A DNA stretch of 64,000 nt, taken from Oryzias latipes. Its lineage: Eukaryota; Chordata; Actinopteri; Beloniformes; Adrianichthyidae. The notes beneath the pieces are model-generated. The model was not told where the DNA came from and ran no database searches. It worked only from the letters and a program-made list of their open reading frames with translations. Positions 46,001 to 64,000 of the stretch are shown piece by piece; position 1 is the stretch's first letter; every line of letters begins with the position of its first letter. The stretch is taken from assembly GCF_002234675.1 (NCBI RefSeq), contig NC_019871.2, positions 24,771,466 through 24,835,465 of the forward strand. Direction: 5' to 3'. The position numbers and the translations under genes are program-made.

Positions 46001-47667
46001 TTTCCTGGTCTGAGTGGGAATCTGGATCTAAAGTGTACGGCTGGATAGCTCTAATGTTGCTCACCGTTTTTGTTGCACCTCTAATGTTAGCTTGGGGTTG
46101 TGGGGGGCTGTAGGCTAGCGGGGAGAGTGTAAACAAAGGCATGATGGGAAATGAGCCCTCATTTCCCACCCACAACTCGGAGGGGAATTCCTAAGGAACT
46201 TGTGCTGCTCTGCAGAAACTACATCCTTGAAAACGACACAGGCCTTTTGATTGTGGCTAAAACCGCATCATCGTAGTTAAAAGACCACTGGGAGCGCTTT
46301 TAAAAAAGATCGAAAGATGTTTCAGAGTTTGTCTTAAGGGGTTGTTGGTGTGGAGAGACCCCACCCCCTTTGGCAGTCACCCAAAACTGAGCCCTGTGTT
46401 TACTCAAGGTATGCCACAATTCTAGGTTTAAAACCGTTGAACTGAATTGTGGGAAAATTGAATAATTGCATCCCTACTGCAAAACCAGCATGTCTGTTTT
46501 AAATTTAAGAAGGATTTACTATTTTATGACATTGAACTAGGCTTAGTATAAGCAACTAAAATGTTTTTCTTTGTTTTTATTTCCTAATCAGCAAATTAAA
46601 CAAAAAAGACTTTTCTGATTTTTTTTATTTTTATTTTTATTTTGTTGTACCTAATTAAAACAAAACCTGAAAATCGAGGTTTGTATTCACTTGTCGAGGT
46701 GAGTTGTTGCATTCCTACTTTCCACTCTCTCCTGCTAGCTTACAGCCCCCCACAACCCCAGCTTAACATTAGAGGTGCAACAAAAACGGTGAGCAGGATT
46801 GGAGCTGTCCAGACGTACAGTTTAGATCCAGATTCCAGCTCAGACCAGGAAAACAAAGACGTTCATGGATCCATTTGTCTGCAAGTGGAAGCATCAGAAA
46901 GAAGCAGACCCGGGAGCTTGTATTACATTTCCTGTCTCAGCTCATTTTCAAACATAATTTTTCCTCTGCTCCTGATTTACATAAAGAAAATCCTTGGAAA
47001 TGCAATTTCTCCATTATAAAAAAAATGAGAAAAACATGTTAAAAACATCAAAAACACAATTTTCGTTGAAGTGAGTCTAAGGTGTTGGCCTTAGACTCAC
47101 AGATGAGCACAGATCAATGGTTTTCAGCTCATCTGTTTCCCCCTGAAGGCTCCACAGCAGCCATCAATCTCTCTGAGACCATTTCTCTGGTGTTTTCCCT
47201 TTCAGGTGGTGTTATACAGCATGTATGTAGCCTGCATGGCTTTCCACGCCAAAGTGAGCGACCCCCTGATAGGTGGGACCTACATGACTCTTCTGAACAC
47301 GGTCACCAACCTAGGAGGAAACTGGCCCTCCACCATGGCGCTGTGGCTGGTGGATCCGTTGACCTCGAAGGAGTGCCGCGGAGCCGCCGCCCAGAGCTGC
47401 GGCTCTGCAGCCGAAGCTGAAGTGAGTGGGCGGAGCAAAGCAGCACTGCATCTACTGATGTCGGAAAGTCACCTGGTTTATCTCTGTTCCCCCCTCCAGC
47501 TGTGTGTGAAGGAAGGGGGCGCTTGTGTAACAACGCTAGACGGCTACTACGTGGAGTCCCTGGTGTGCGTGGTGATCGGGTTAACCTGGTGGCTCTGGTT
47601 AGGGAAGAAGATGAAGCAGCTGCAGGAGCGGAGCCCCGCGGCGTGGAGGTGCCGTGTGAATCAGTGA
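43025..47667 (+). CDS. slc33a1: Acetyl-CoA transporter 1 (ER membrane), 8 coding exons
   Basis: Imports cytosolic acetyl-CoA into the endoplasmic reticulum and Golgi lumen for acetylation of gangliosides and proteins. Exons: 43025-43434, 44595-44748, 44836-45031, 45134-45333, 45432-45616, 45699-45816, 47206-47421 and 47500-47667. The total is 1647 bases, or 548 residues (human 549), with all phases matching. A polar N-terminal tail of about 70 residues precedes a multi-span major-facilitator core. Near-identical family segments include LYVLQGIPLGLAGSIPLIL, QDIAVDGWALTMLSRENVGY, GFSAADAVTGLKLVEEGVPK and DPLIGGTYMTLLNTV. The start has a CACCATGG context. Only the N-terminal tail is poorly conserved. 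It is divergent from gmps, as in mammals, and convergent with rps6kb1. The last intron is only 78 bases and open in frame. A paralogue is unlikely given full-length identity to the family. Confidence 0.97.
45955..46131 (-). repeat. Left arm of a large inverted repeat in slc33a1 intron 6
   Basis: Read on the minus strand, this aligns with 46722-46905 on the plus strand at roughly 85-90 percent by eye. Both start near CTCTC(C)-GCTAGC-TACAGCCCCCC and end near GGAAGCATC. Both remain open in the same frame and share residues SPPQPQ-NIRGATKTVS and DQENKDVHGSICLQVEASE. It is a dispersed element of unknown class, possibly of coding origin. Confidence 0.7.
46425..46700 (+). repeat. Dispersed repeat related to 33040-33440
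   Basis: It shares AATTGTGGGAAAATTGAAT-ATTGCATCCCTACTGCA and an AT-rich tail with the gmps intron copy. Here it sits between the two arms of the inverted repeat in slc33a1 intron 6. Confidence 0.5.
46722..46905 (+). repeat. Right arm of the large inverted repeat in slc33a1 intron 6
   Basis: This is the plus-strand partner of 45955-46131. It is open through the whole arm, encoding the same peptide with conservative changes (for example TYSLDPDS against PYTLDPDS). The arms are about 590 bases apart, so the intron transcript could fold into a long double-stranded stem. Confidence 0.7.
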
Positions 47668-48710
47668 CCACCCAGCACGCCGCCGTTTCACCTCCTCAGA
47701 ACGGGCCGACAGCTCGACCCGCCGGAAATCCCCCCACCAACAGTCTGACGGAGCCCCTCTGGCTCTGCTTCGGCAGCTGCACTCACCAAACATTTGTCCT
47801 GAGATGTCTCACTTGTCTGTGACAAAACGTCCTATTTTATACAAAATTCACTTTTTTTCTATCATTTTTTTTGTTTTTGTTTTGCTGTTTGAAGCAGTCC
47901 AACCAAATCAGACTGAATTTCAGAAGAAAAAAAACTTTTATTTGCATGAACAGTAAAATGAAGCTGCACAGATGTGAATTCTCAACGTCTGATCCTTTCT
48001 AAATTGCATATAATTATATATGTATAGATGAAGACTTTATATATGTATTTATGAAGATCCTGGCACAATTTAACTCTAATGAAAAGAAAAGCCCTCATCA
48101 AAAGTATCTGGTTTTCCAACAACTGACTTTTTATGAATTTAACCTTTTTTTTTTCTGTTAATTGTGCCTTTTTTTACTTTGGGAGAAATGTTGGTCATGA
48201 AGTTCTTCTCTAATTCCCCGTTTTTAAGTTCTTTTATTTCAAGTAAGAAACTGTCAGAGCGGCTTTTTCCAGTGGGACCTTTCCTGGTTTTCTGTTGGGC
48301 ATTCCTCCAGTTATGTTTGGTGTAAAACATGAATCATTGCAGGATTCTGAGCACGACCAGCTCTGGGGGTTTCCACACGTTTCAACCTGCAACATGAGAA
48401 AACGTGTTTGTGCTTGAAAGTTGTTCATCTCCCAGACGCCTACGGTCATTGCAACATCATGTGACGTATAGCATATGCCATGGTCAGCAGCAGCTGAATC
48501 AGATTAGCTGTTTGTTCCTGAGGTATACAATACAAAAGCTGAAGGTTGATAGGAATTTTGTTTTCTTTTTTCTCTCGTCATTTTTACCTGATACTTCTGT
48601 TCTGGAAAACAGATTACATCCAGTGACGGAGATATGCATCAATCCTTTTCTACTCCCAAATTACCTTCACAGCAAAAACAAGAGATTTTGTTTATAGAGC
48701 TGGGAATAAA
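47668..48710 (+). other. slc33a1: slc33a1 3' UTR candidate with poly(A) signal
   Basis: AATAAA at 48705-48710 is the first canonical signal that fits well after the stop at 47667. The sequence is AT-rich with no supported exon. The region up to 49430 also holds a TTAA MITE, and the rps6kb1 transcript approaches from the other side. Confidence 0.4.
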
Positions 48711-49085
48711 TTCATGCCGGTTCGAGATTTTCAAGTATGATTTTGCTAAACTGCAACAGTTGTGACACAGTCAGAATTACAGACTAAAAGGTCAAAACGG
48801 TTCAACTATTCTTTGTTTTTAAAAACAATCTTTGTTTCTCTTCTCTTAGACTGAAAATCAGCTTTCTTTATGGGGCTTTCCTGTTTGTTTCTATTATTGT
48901 TTGTAGTTATTACTCAGAGCTTTATTTTGTAGAATCATGGCACTGTATTTCCTGAGTTTTGTTTTGCAGGTTTATGAGTAAAACTGTGCACTTTCTGAAT
49001 GTTAGGCTGGGTTTTTTCTGCAGTGTCTTCAAGTGGCCTACAGGTGGCAGTAAACTGCTGTGATTTCGGCAGGAAATCAATTGTT

Positions 49086-49240
49086 TTGACCCGGAGAACC
49101 CACGGGGTCAAATGTGGTCCTTTTTAGTTACGGTGTGTCTTTTAATTCACTAATTTTTTTTGGGTATTGCTATCCAAAATAGACAAAAGAAAAACTTTAA
49201 AAGCCAAGAAAAAAATGTTGTATGGGTTCTCCAGGGTTAA
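49086..49240. mobile_element. piggyBac-like TTAA MITE between the convergent genes
   Basis: The right border is TTAA at 49237-49240; the left is TTGA at 49086-49089, probably a mutated TTAA. The ends are inverted: CCCGGAGAACCCACGGGGT on the left, and CCCTGGAGAACCCATACA from the right on the other strand. The interior is non-coding and AT-rich. Confidence 0.6.
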
Positions 49241-49431
49241 ACTTTTAATGCATTTTTATTTTTACAACAAATTCTGTTTGAATTTGCACATATGTTGTTT
49301 ACCTCTTTATCAATTACAAATGATATCTGAAACTGATTTTTTGTGATTAAAAATATTCCCTCCGAGAGTTTGCTGTTTTTTTGTGTGTTTTAAAAAAACA
49401 AAGACGAGATGCTTTTACTTTCCATCTGCGT

Positions 49432-49437
49432 TTTATT
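49432..49437 (-). other. rps6kb1: Candidate poly(A) signal of rps6kb1
   Basis: AATAAA on the minus strand lies about 820 bases beyond the stop codon at 50256. It suggests a 3' UTR of about 0.8 kb. This is motif evidence only. Confidence 0.4.
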
Positions 49438-50255
49438 TATAACTTTATGTTTTAAGGAGTTCAAAAACCTCCTCAGGTGAATTCTGCTCCGTAAGGCCGT
49501 AAATGTTGCCCCAAGTCTGTTGAAGCCCAAAGCTGCGAATGGAGACCAGATCAACTGGTGCTACCGTCTCAGACTTGAATCCACTGCAGGGGGGTTTGGC
49601 GAGGGTCTGAATCCCCGGCGTCTCCTGGATGAAGGCGGGGCTCACAGGAAGCGGCGCTCAGATCTGTTTGTGGGCGACCCTTGTGAAGTGGGTCGTGCTG
49701 CTGTGTGGCATCGATGACTAACGGCCCCGGAGATGGCGTGCTGCACGTCAGCCGCTTCACAGCCATGAACTTACGCTGGAAAACGCTCCAACTTTTGATG
49801 CATAGCGGCTTATGCATCTACTGATAAGACTTTTTAAAACATGAAGCTGCACTTAAAGCAGAGCCTCTGCTTGTCATCTGCAGTTTTTTCTTTAAACAGT
49901 CATTTGAAGCCCATAGAATGTCATTCAGCACCACGGGGCGTTTTGTTACACTTAAAGCCTCGTATTAACTGCACTTGAGGCATCTTTCCTTACGCCAAAG
50001 CTGCACAGAACCTTGTGCTCGTAAAGACCTTTGATTCCCCAAATCACACTCGCGATAAAATCCTCGAAAACAAAAGTGCTGAGACTGCGGCGTCATCTGC
50101 AGCGCTCAGCTGAAACTGGCCACAGTGGCTTACATCCAGGTTGTGACGTATGTGTAGTGTGGAAGTGCAGGTGGGAGGTTTTACTGTCCCTTATGTCCAT
50201 AACTTTGAAAATATTACTCATGGGAGGGGAGGGAGAAAAAAAATGGAGTCACGGG

Positions 50256-59657
<9,402 letters not shown>

Positions 59658-60204
59658 GACATCCAGTTGCTGGGGTTGTTCTAGTCACAAACTCCAAGAA
59701 CAGCGAGCGGCGCCCACCTCATGGACAAACACACACGGCCGCCATAACCGGCTACTACAACGAGCATGCGCACTGTGCTACTCTGGAAAAGGGGCGGTGA
59801 CATTTTCCTACTACAGTCAGAAAATGCTTACATTTACTACACTATTTTTTAAATAAAACATTTTTCACGACTGCGCCACCTTAGAAATATCTGATTTCAT
59901 AGGCCAAGCCCGGTTTGGACCTGTTTAGTTACGGAATTGGAGGCTTTTCAAGGACAACAAAATGCAGTATGTCACTGCAACTGCAGGGGGCACTAACCAG
60001 TGCTTCATGTGCCCGTCCAAAGTCCGGATAAATGCAGAAGGTTGGGTCAGTAACATTGACTGTAAACAACAATTGACAGCTCAACCTCTCCCTTCTCGCG
60101 TTCCCAAAAAGAAAGTGCCATTGCTTCCTGATACGGGCGCCGCCATGCTATCTATTTTTAATGTGTTCTTGATAATTCTGTTTTTTGTTTTTTTTTTTTG
60201 GGGG

Positions 60205-60300
60205 GGGGGGTATTTTTTCTTTATTGCAAGTTATTCATGTTATAAACTGACCAATCAGATGGCTCAATAAAATCACGTGGTGCCCCCACATCTAACACTC
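60205..60300 (+). repeat. Dispersed repeat shared with 17940-18130
   Basis: It carries TTCTTTATTGCAAGTTATTC, TAAACTGACCAATCAGATGG and CTCAATAAAA, alignable with the copy in the receptor gene's intron 4. Confidence 0.5.
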
Positions 60301-60329
60301 AAATCAAGTGTTTGACATATTCTTCTTAT

Positions 60330-61080
60330 AGCCCGTTTTCAACGGTAAGGGTGTGGACTTCCAACAACCCCTCCCCTGAAACCCACCCACTCCAACCAGC
60401 TTGCACACACCTCTTCATCTTTTTCCAATTCTCTCTGATTCTCTGGACTATTGACCTTTAGGTCCTCCACCTTCATCCACTCTGCTCCCTATAACCTCAC
60501 AATCCCACTTGAATTCCACTCATTTAGACTCAGATAGTTTCTTACTGCAGCTGACCTTCAGTCTTCTCCTTTAGTCATCTCCTTTCCCAAGCAAACTTTC
60601 ATCTTTTACAATGTGCCTCCATCTGCTCTCTGATCTTATTATAAATTACAATGTCATCTGCCATCATTGTGGTCCACAGATATTCCTGTCTAATCTCACC
60701 TGTCGGTCTGTCCATCACCACAGCAAACAAGAAGGACCTCAAAGCTGACCCTTGGTGTTGTCCCACCACCACCTTGAACTCATCTGTCACACCTACAGCA
60801 CCTTAGAGTTCACAGGGATGTCTGGCACAACTCCAATGTCCTTCTCTGCCATTCCAGAGTTTCTCAAACAAACAGCTCCGCTCTCCATACTTTGTTCTGA
60901 CCTTCTCTGTTCTTCTCCAGCAGCTTCCTCAAAGCTAATAATGGAGATTGCATCTTTAATTCAAGTTTTGTTCCACATCATGCCTTCCCTGACAGCCTTG
61001 GGAATGGTGCATGAGAGCTCTGGGTTGTACTACCATGTGGTTGCAGAAAGGACTTCTGCCATAAAACTGACAGGATGAAT
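60330..61080 (-). mobile_element. Decayed LINE reverse transcriptase (RTE-like)
   Basis: The minus-strand frame at 60599-60790 contains TDEFKVVVGQHQGSALRSFL and MADDIVIYN, corresponding to the Q-GS-LSP and FADD motifs of reverse transcriptase. The FADD motif is altered to MADD and stops break the frame on both sides. It is an inactive copy within the rps6kb1-tubd1 spacer. Confidence 0.65.
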
Positions 61081-61652
61081 TCTCAAAAATGGAAAAAGCA
61101 TTAGGCCTAAAAATAAAAACGACACGATTGGTTGGGCAAAGAAAAACAACTAAAAGTCAAGCTAGTTTGAATTTTAGTTATTAAAAACACACACACAACT
61201 TAATAATATAATCAATTCAGTAAACTATGATGCCCACTGGGTAAACAAGATGTATTGTTTATTTTTAACTTGTGAAAGGTTTTATCTTCATTCTTTAAAT
61301 TCTGCCTTGTTTCTGAAAACCTTTTTTTTTGGTAAAAGTATGTTTTTTAATTAAGAATGTCAGTGAAATAAATTGGGTATTCAAATTAATGCTCCTTACT
61401 CTTTTCACACAGCGCTCCAAGTCCTCCAACCAATACATTTCCACTGCTGTTCCCTATAAAAACGCATTTGTGTAAGAAGGCATATGTCGTCGTTATATTT
61501 TGAAAATATTTCGTTCAAAGAAGTCTTATTTTGAAAAAACTTAACAGGAAGCGATTGTTCACAACACTTTGTGGCGGCAGCGCATGCGCTTTTCAAAATC
61601 GTAAAGGAAGTATTTGTTTACTGTAGCGCGAGTGCAGCGGCGTTCTGCTGCC

Positions 61653-62654
61653 ATGTCCGTAGTGACCGTCCAGCTCGGTCAGTGTGGGAACCAAGTGGGT
61701 CAGGAGCTGTTTGACGTCCTTTGCAGCGATGCGTTGGCAGCACACAGGAAAACGTACAGCACGGCCAGCTGTGAGAGGTTCTTCCATCTAACATCACATG
61801 GAGGTAATGATGCCGGCTACAAACCTGCTGGGGGTTTTCTGAGCAGACCCTTTATTTTATTTTATTTTCTACATTAGACTTAGAAGCCAGGGCGGTGCTG
61901 ATTGATATGGAGCCCAAAGCGATTAACTCCAGCATGACCAAGGCTCTGAAAGGTGGCAGGTGGAGGTATGGAGAAGCTTCCCACTTTAGTCAAAAGCAGG
62001 GATCTGGAAACAACTGGGCTAATGGGTAAGGATGGGTCCAGAACTAGAATCAACTACGCTGAGATTGTAGTCCAGAGAAAGGTAAGTGATTATCTAGTTT
62101 TGTGTTTCATGCCTCCGTCTAGGTTTTGCGTCCATGGTCCTCGTCACAAAGACGCAGTGGAGGAGCTGGTGAGGCGGGAGGTGGAGCGCTGTGACAGACT
62201 GGCAGGTCTCATGACCATGATGAGTGTGGCAGGTGGAACCGGCTCAGGTGTTGGCACCTACATCACTCAGTGTCTCAGAGACATCTACCCAGCATCGTTT
62301 ATCCTCAACCACCTCACATGGCCGTACGGGACAGGGGAGGTACAAATCTGTATTATGTAGTCGTCATGACGCAGAAATGTGCTTTTTCTGGTGACATTTC
62401 TGTCTCCAACTTTTTCTTTCAGGTGATCCTTCAAAATTACAACTCGGTGCTGACGCTGGCTCATCTCTACCAGCTGTCCGACGCCATCGTGGTGCACGAG
62501 AACGACACGGTCCACGGGATCTGCAGTCGGCTGCTCAACATCAAACCCATCGCCTTCACTGACATCAACAGAGTTATTGCTCATCAGCTGGGTGGAGTCC
62601 TGCAGCCGGCCTTAACCCCTGACTCAAATGGAGTCTACAGCCTGAATCCTCTTG
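61653..62654 (+). CDS. tubd1: Delta-tubulin, first four coding exons (gene runs off the window)
   Basis: Delta-tubulin is a centriolar tubulin needed for triplet microtubules and for spermatid and ciliary structures. Exons: 61653-61803, 61878-62025, 62123-62339 and 62423-62654, all GT-AG with matching phases. They encode 249 residues plus one base, about 55 percent of the human 453. The start [16 protein letters not shown] is the tubulin N-terminal nucleotide-binding segment. The glycine loop GGTGSGVG lies at residues 137-144. TWPYGTGEV is specific to delta rather than alpha or beta tubulin. The last exon ends NPLG|, where the human protein continues DLMEHLVPHP; that exon is not in the window. 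Divergent to rps6kb1, as in mammals. Confidence 0.93.
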
Positions 62655-63607
62655 GTGAGTGAGGTGCAAACCGTGGACAAAGTCGTTCCACTGTAATCGT
62701 AAGAAAACCCCACAGTGGCTGCTAAATAATTTAAAAGCTTTGATTCCATGCTCCGGGTGAATACTCGATTCTGATTGGCTGCTGGGTGTGCATTAAAACC
62801 TGATAACCGCACAGTAAAAAAAGAAGGTCCGGTCACCTAGCTTAAATTTTTCGTATCACATTTTTTAAACAAACCTTTGCTTCATCATTTGGACAAAAAC
62901 AAGCGGTCAGAGGTGAACTTTCTCTCTGAACTGATGCTTTATTCAACCAATCAGAAAGATCAGCATATATACATCGCCGAATCTTGACTGCAGCGGTGAT
63001 GCAGCGTCACGCGGACTGTTATCTGTTACGCACATCGCTTTTTGTGAGGAAAGCGATCCAAATCGGAAAAAAAAACAAGAATTAAGGACTAAAAACTGGT
63101 TAATATGTATTGCTTTTGTAAGTGACCATAGTATAAGCAGGTTAATGGCCTTCGAAGTCTGCGTTATTACTTTTTAACGCACTTCGCAGAAGCAGGTTCA
63201 GGCTTCCACGGCGTGCGTTAAAAGTAATAACGCACACTTCGTCGGCCATTAACCCTTACATAATAAATAAAGATCTACAACTCGTAGGAAAGTCAGACAT
63301 CACTTTTGAATCATTGCTTAACAGAATCCGCTAAAGCAACTGGATAAAAATGACAAGTCATAAAACTTTTGAGGCAATTTCTGTCTCCGATTTGAATGCA
63401 GTCTTCTCCAGACAGCATGGAGACGACTGCTCCATCACAGATGATCAACGTGATTTAGATCAGAGATCATCTAGAACAATGCAATATTTTGTTTGTGGAC
63501 ATTCTAGGATCATTTTTGCTTTTGGATTGGTATTGTTGTAGTGTTCATGAGACCATGCTGTCAGATAGCAGATTGTCCTATCAATGAAAGTTAGTAGTTG
63601 GGAGATA
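62655..63607. other. tubd1 intron 4 (part), with a foldback repeat
   Basis: No further tubulin exon is recognisable before the window end. The stretch holds an inverted repeat (63141-63253) and otherwise AT-rich sequence. The small frame at 63350-63541 has no family resemblance. Confidence 0.55.
63141..63253. repeat. Foldback repeat with about 42-bp arms
   Basis: Arm 63141-63182 is complementary to 63213-63253, apart from a few mismatches and one indel, with a loop of about 30 bases. The arms contain GTTAATGGCC and GCGTTATTACTTTTAACGCAC. It is in tubd1 intron 4. No coding content or clear target duplication was recognised. Confidence 0.8.
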
Positions 63608-64000
63608 CAGGGCCTTGCAAAAGTATTCGTCACTCTTGAACTTTTCAACCTTTTGCCACATTCCAGGCTGCAAGCATAAAGATATAAAACTATAATTTGT
63701 TGTGAAGAATCTACAACTGGGACACAATCATGAAGTGGAACGAAATTTATTGGACATTTCAAACTTTTTTAACAACTAAAAAACTGAAATATTGGGCGTG
63801 TGATTTTATTCAGCCCCCTTAAGTTAATACTTTGTAGTGGCACCTTTCAGTTTTGCACATCGAGAGACTGAAACTTTTGCTCATTCCTCCCCGCAAAACA
63901 GCTGGAGCTCAGTGAGGTTGGATGGAGAGCGTTTGTGAACAGCAGTTTTCAGTTCTTTCCACAGATTGTTGATTTGATTCAGGTCTGGACTTTGACTAGG
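63608..64000 (-). mobile_element. Tc1-like transposon end with transposase C-terminus
   Basis: A TA at 63606-63607 precedes an end starting CAGGGCCTTGCAAAAGTATT, which matches a widespread fish Tc1/mariner TIR. On the minus strand the last part encodes [17 protein letters not shown], ending at a stop after LFCGEE. The usual segment is SPDLNPIENLW. The Glu of that motif, the third DDE residue, is replaced by Asn and the C-terminus is shortened, so it is inactive. The remainder lies beyond the window, inside tubd1. Confidence 0.85.

Larger units (their letters stand above)
59658..61652. other. Divergent promoter region of rps6kb1 and tubd1, with a LINE insert
   Basis: The two start codons are 2.0 kb apart, back to back, as in mammals. 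GC-richer segments with CpGs lie next to each gene (59690-59800 and 61570-61650) and probably hold the separate core promoters. The middle is occupied by a retroelement relic and dispersed repeats. No exon is supported. Confidence 0.5.

Overview
The window looks like chromosomal DNA from a teleost fish. It carries intron-rich vertebrate genes with GT-AG splice sites and fish-type retroelements such as Rex3 and tRNA-headed SINE-like repeats. It also holds many short terminal-inverted-repeat DNA transposons, long AT-rich stretches and microsatellites. No bacterial, viral or CRISPR content was seen.

Layout, left to right. (1) 1-5374: non-coding, with a 5'-truncated Rex3 LINE (761-2571) and small repeats. 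(2) 5375-5649, minus: one alternative first coding exon of kcnab1 (Kv channel beta-1 subunit, matching the Kvbeta1.3 N-terminus); the shared exons must lie beyond the left edge. (3) 5650-13560: non-coding, repeat-sprinkled. (4) 13761-19795, minus: a complete class C GPCR (V2R/OlfC or CaSR-like), assembled from 14 exons into an uninterrupted 942-residue frame. (5) 19900-22800: repeats. (6) 24361-38382, minus: complete gmps (GMP synthase), 16 coding exons, 691 residues. (7) 43025-47667, plus: complete slc33a1 (ER acetyl-CoA transporter), 8 coding exons, 548 residues, with a probable upstream non-coding exon. (8) 50256-59657, minus: complete rps6kb1 (p70 S6 kinase 1), 15 exons, 498 residues, convergent with slc33a1. 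(9) 61653-62654, plus: the first four exons of tubd1 (delta-tubulin), divergent from rps6kb1, running off the right edge. A Tc1-like transposon fragment closes the window.

Exon joins were built by eye from the sequence. Each full gene gives a length divisible by three, with phase-compatible GT-AG junctions and family-typical length.

The gene order joins two blocks that are separate in human. kcnab1-(V2R)-gmps-slc33a1 corresponds to human 3q25, where mouse also carries Vmn2r1-7 beside Gmps. rps6kb1-tubd1 corresponds to the divergent pair at 17q23. The genes are mostly housekeeping (purine synthesis, acetyl-CoA import into the ER, growth signalling, centriole tubulin) and show no operon-like joint function.

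The most unusual content is the class C receptor. Its normally single-exon 7TM domain is cut by four introns, its ligand-binding exon is also cut by four, and its second intracellular loop carries an Ala/Lys-rich insertion of roughly 40 residues.
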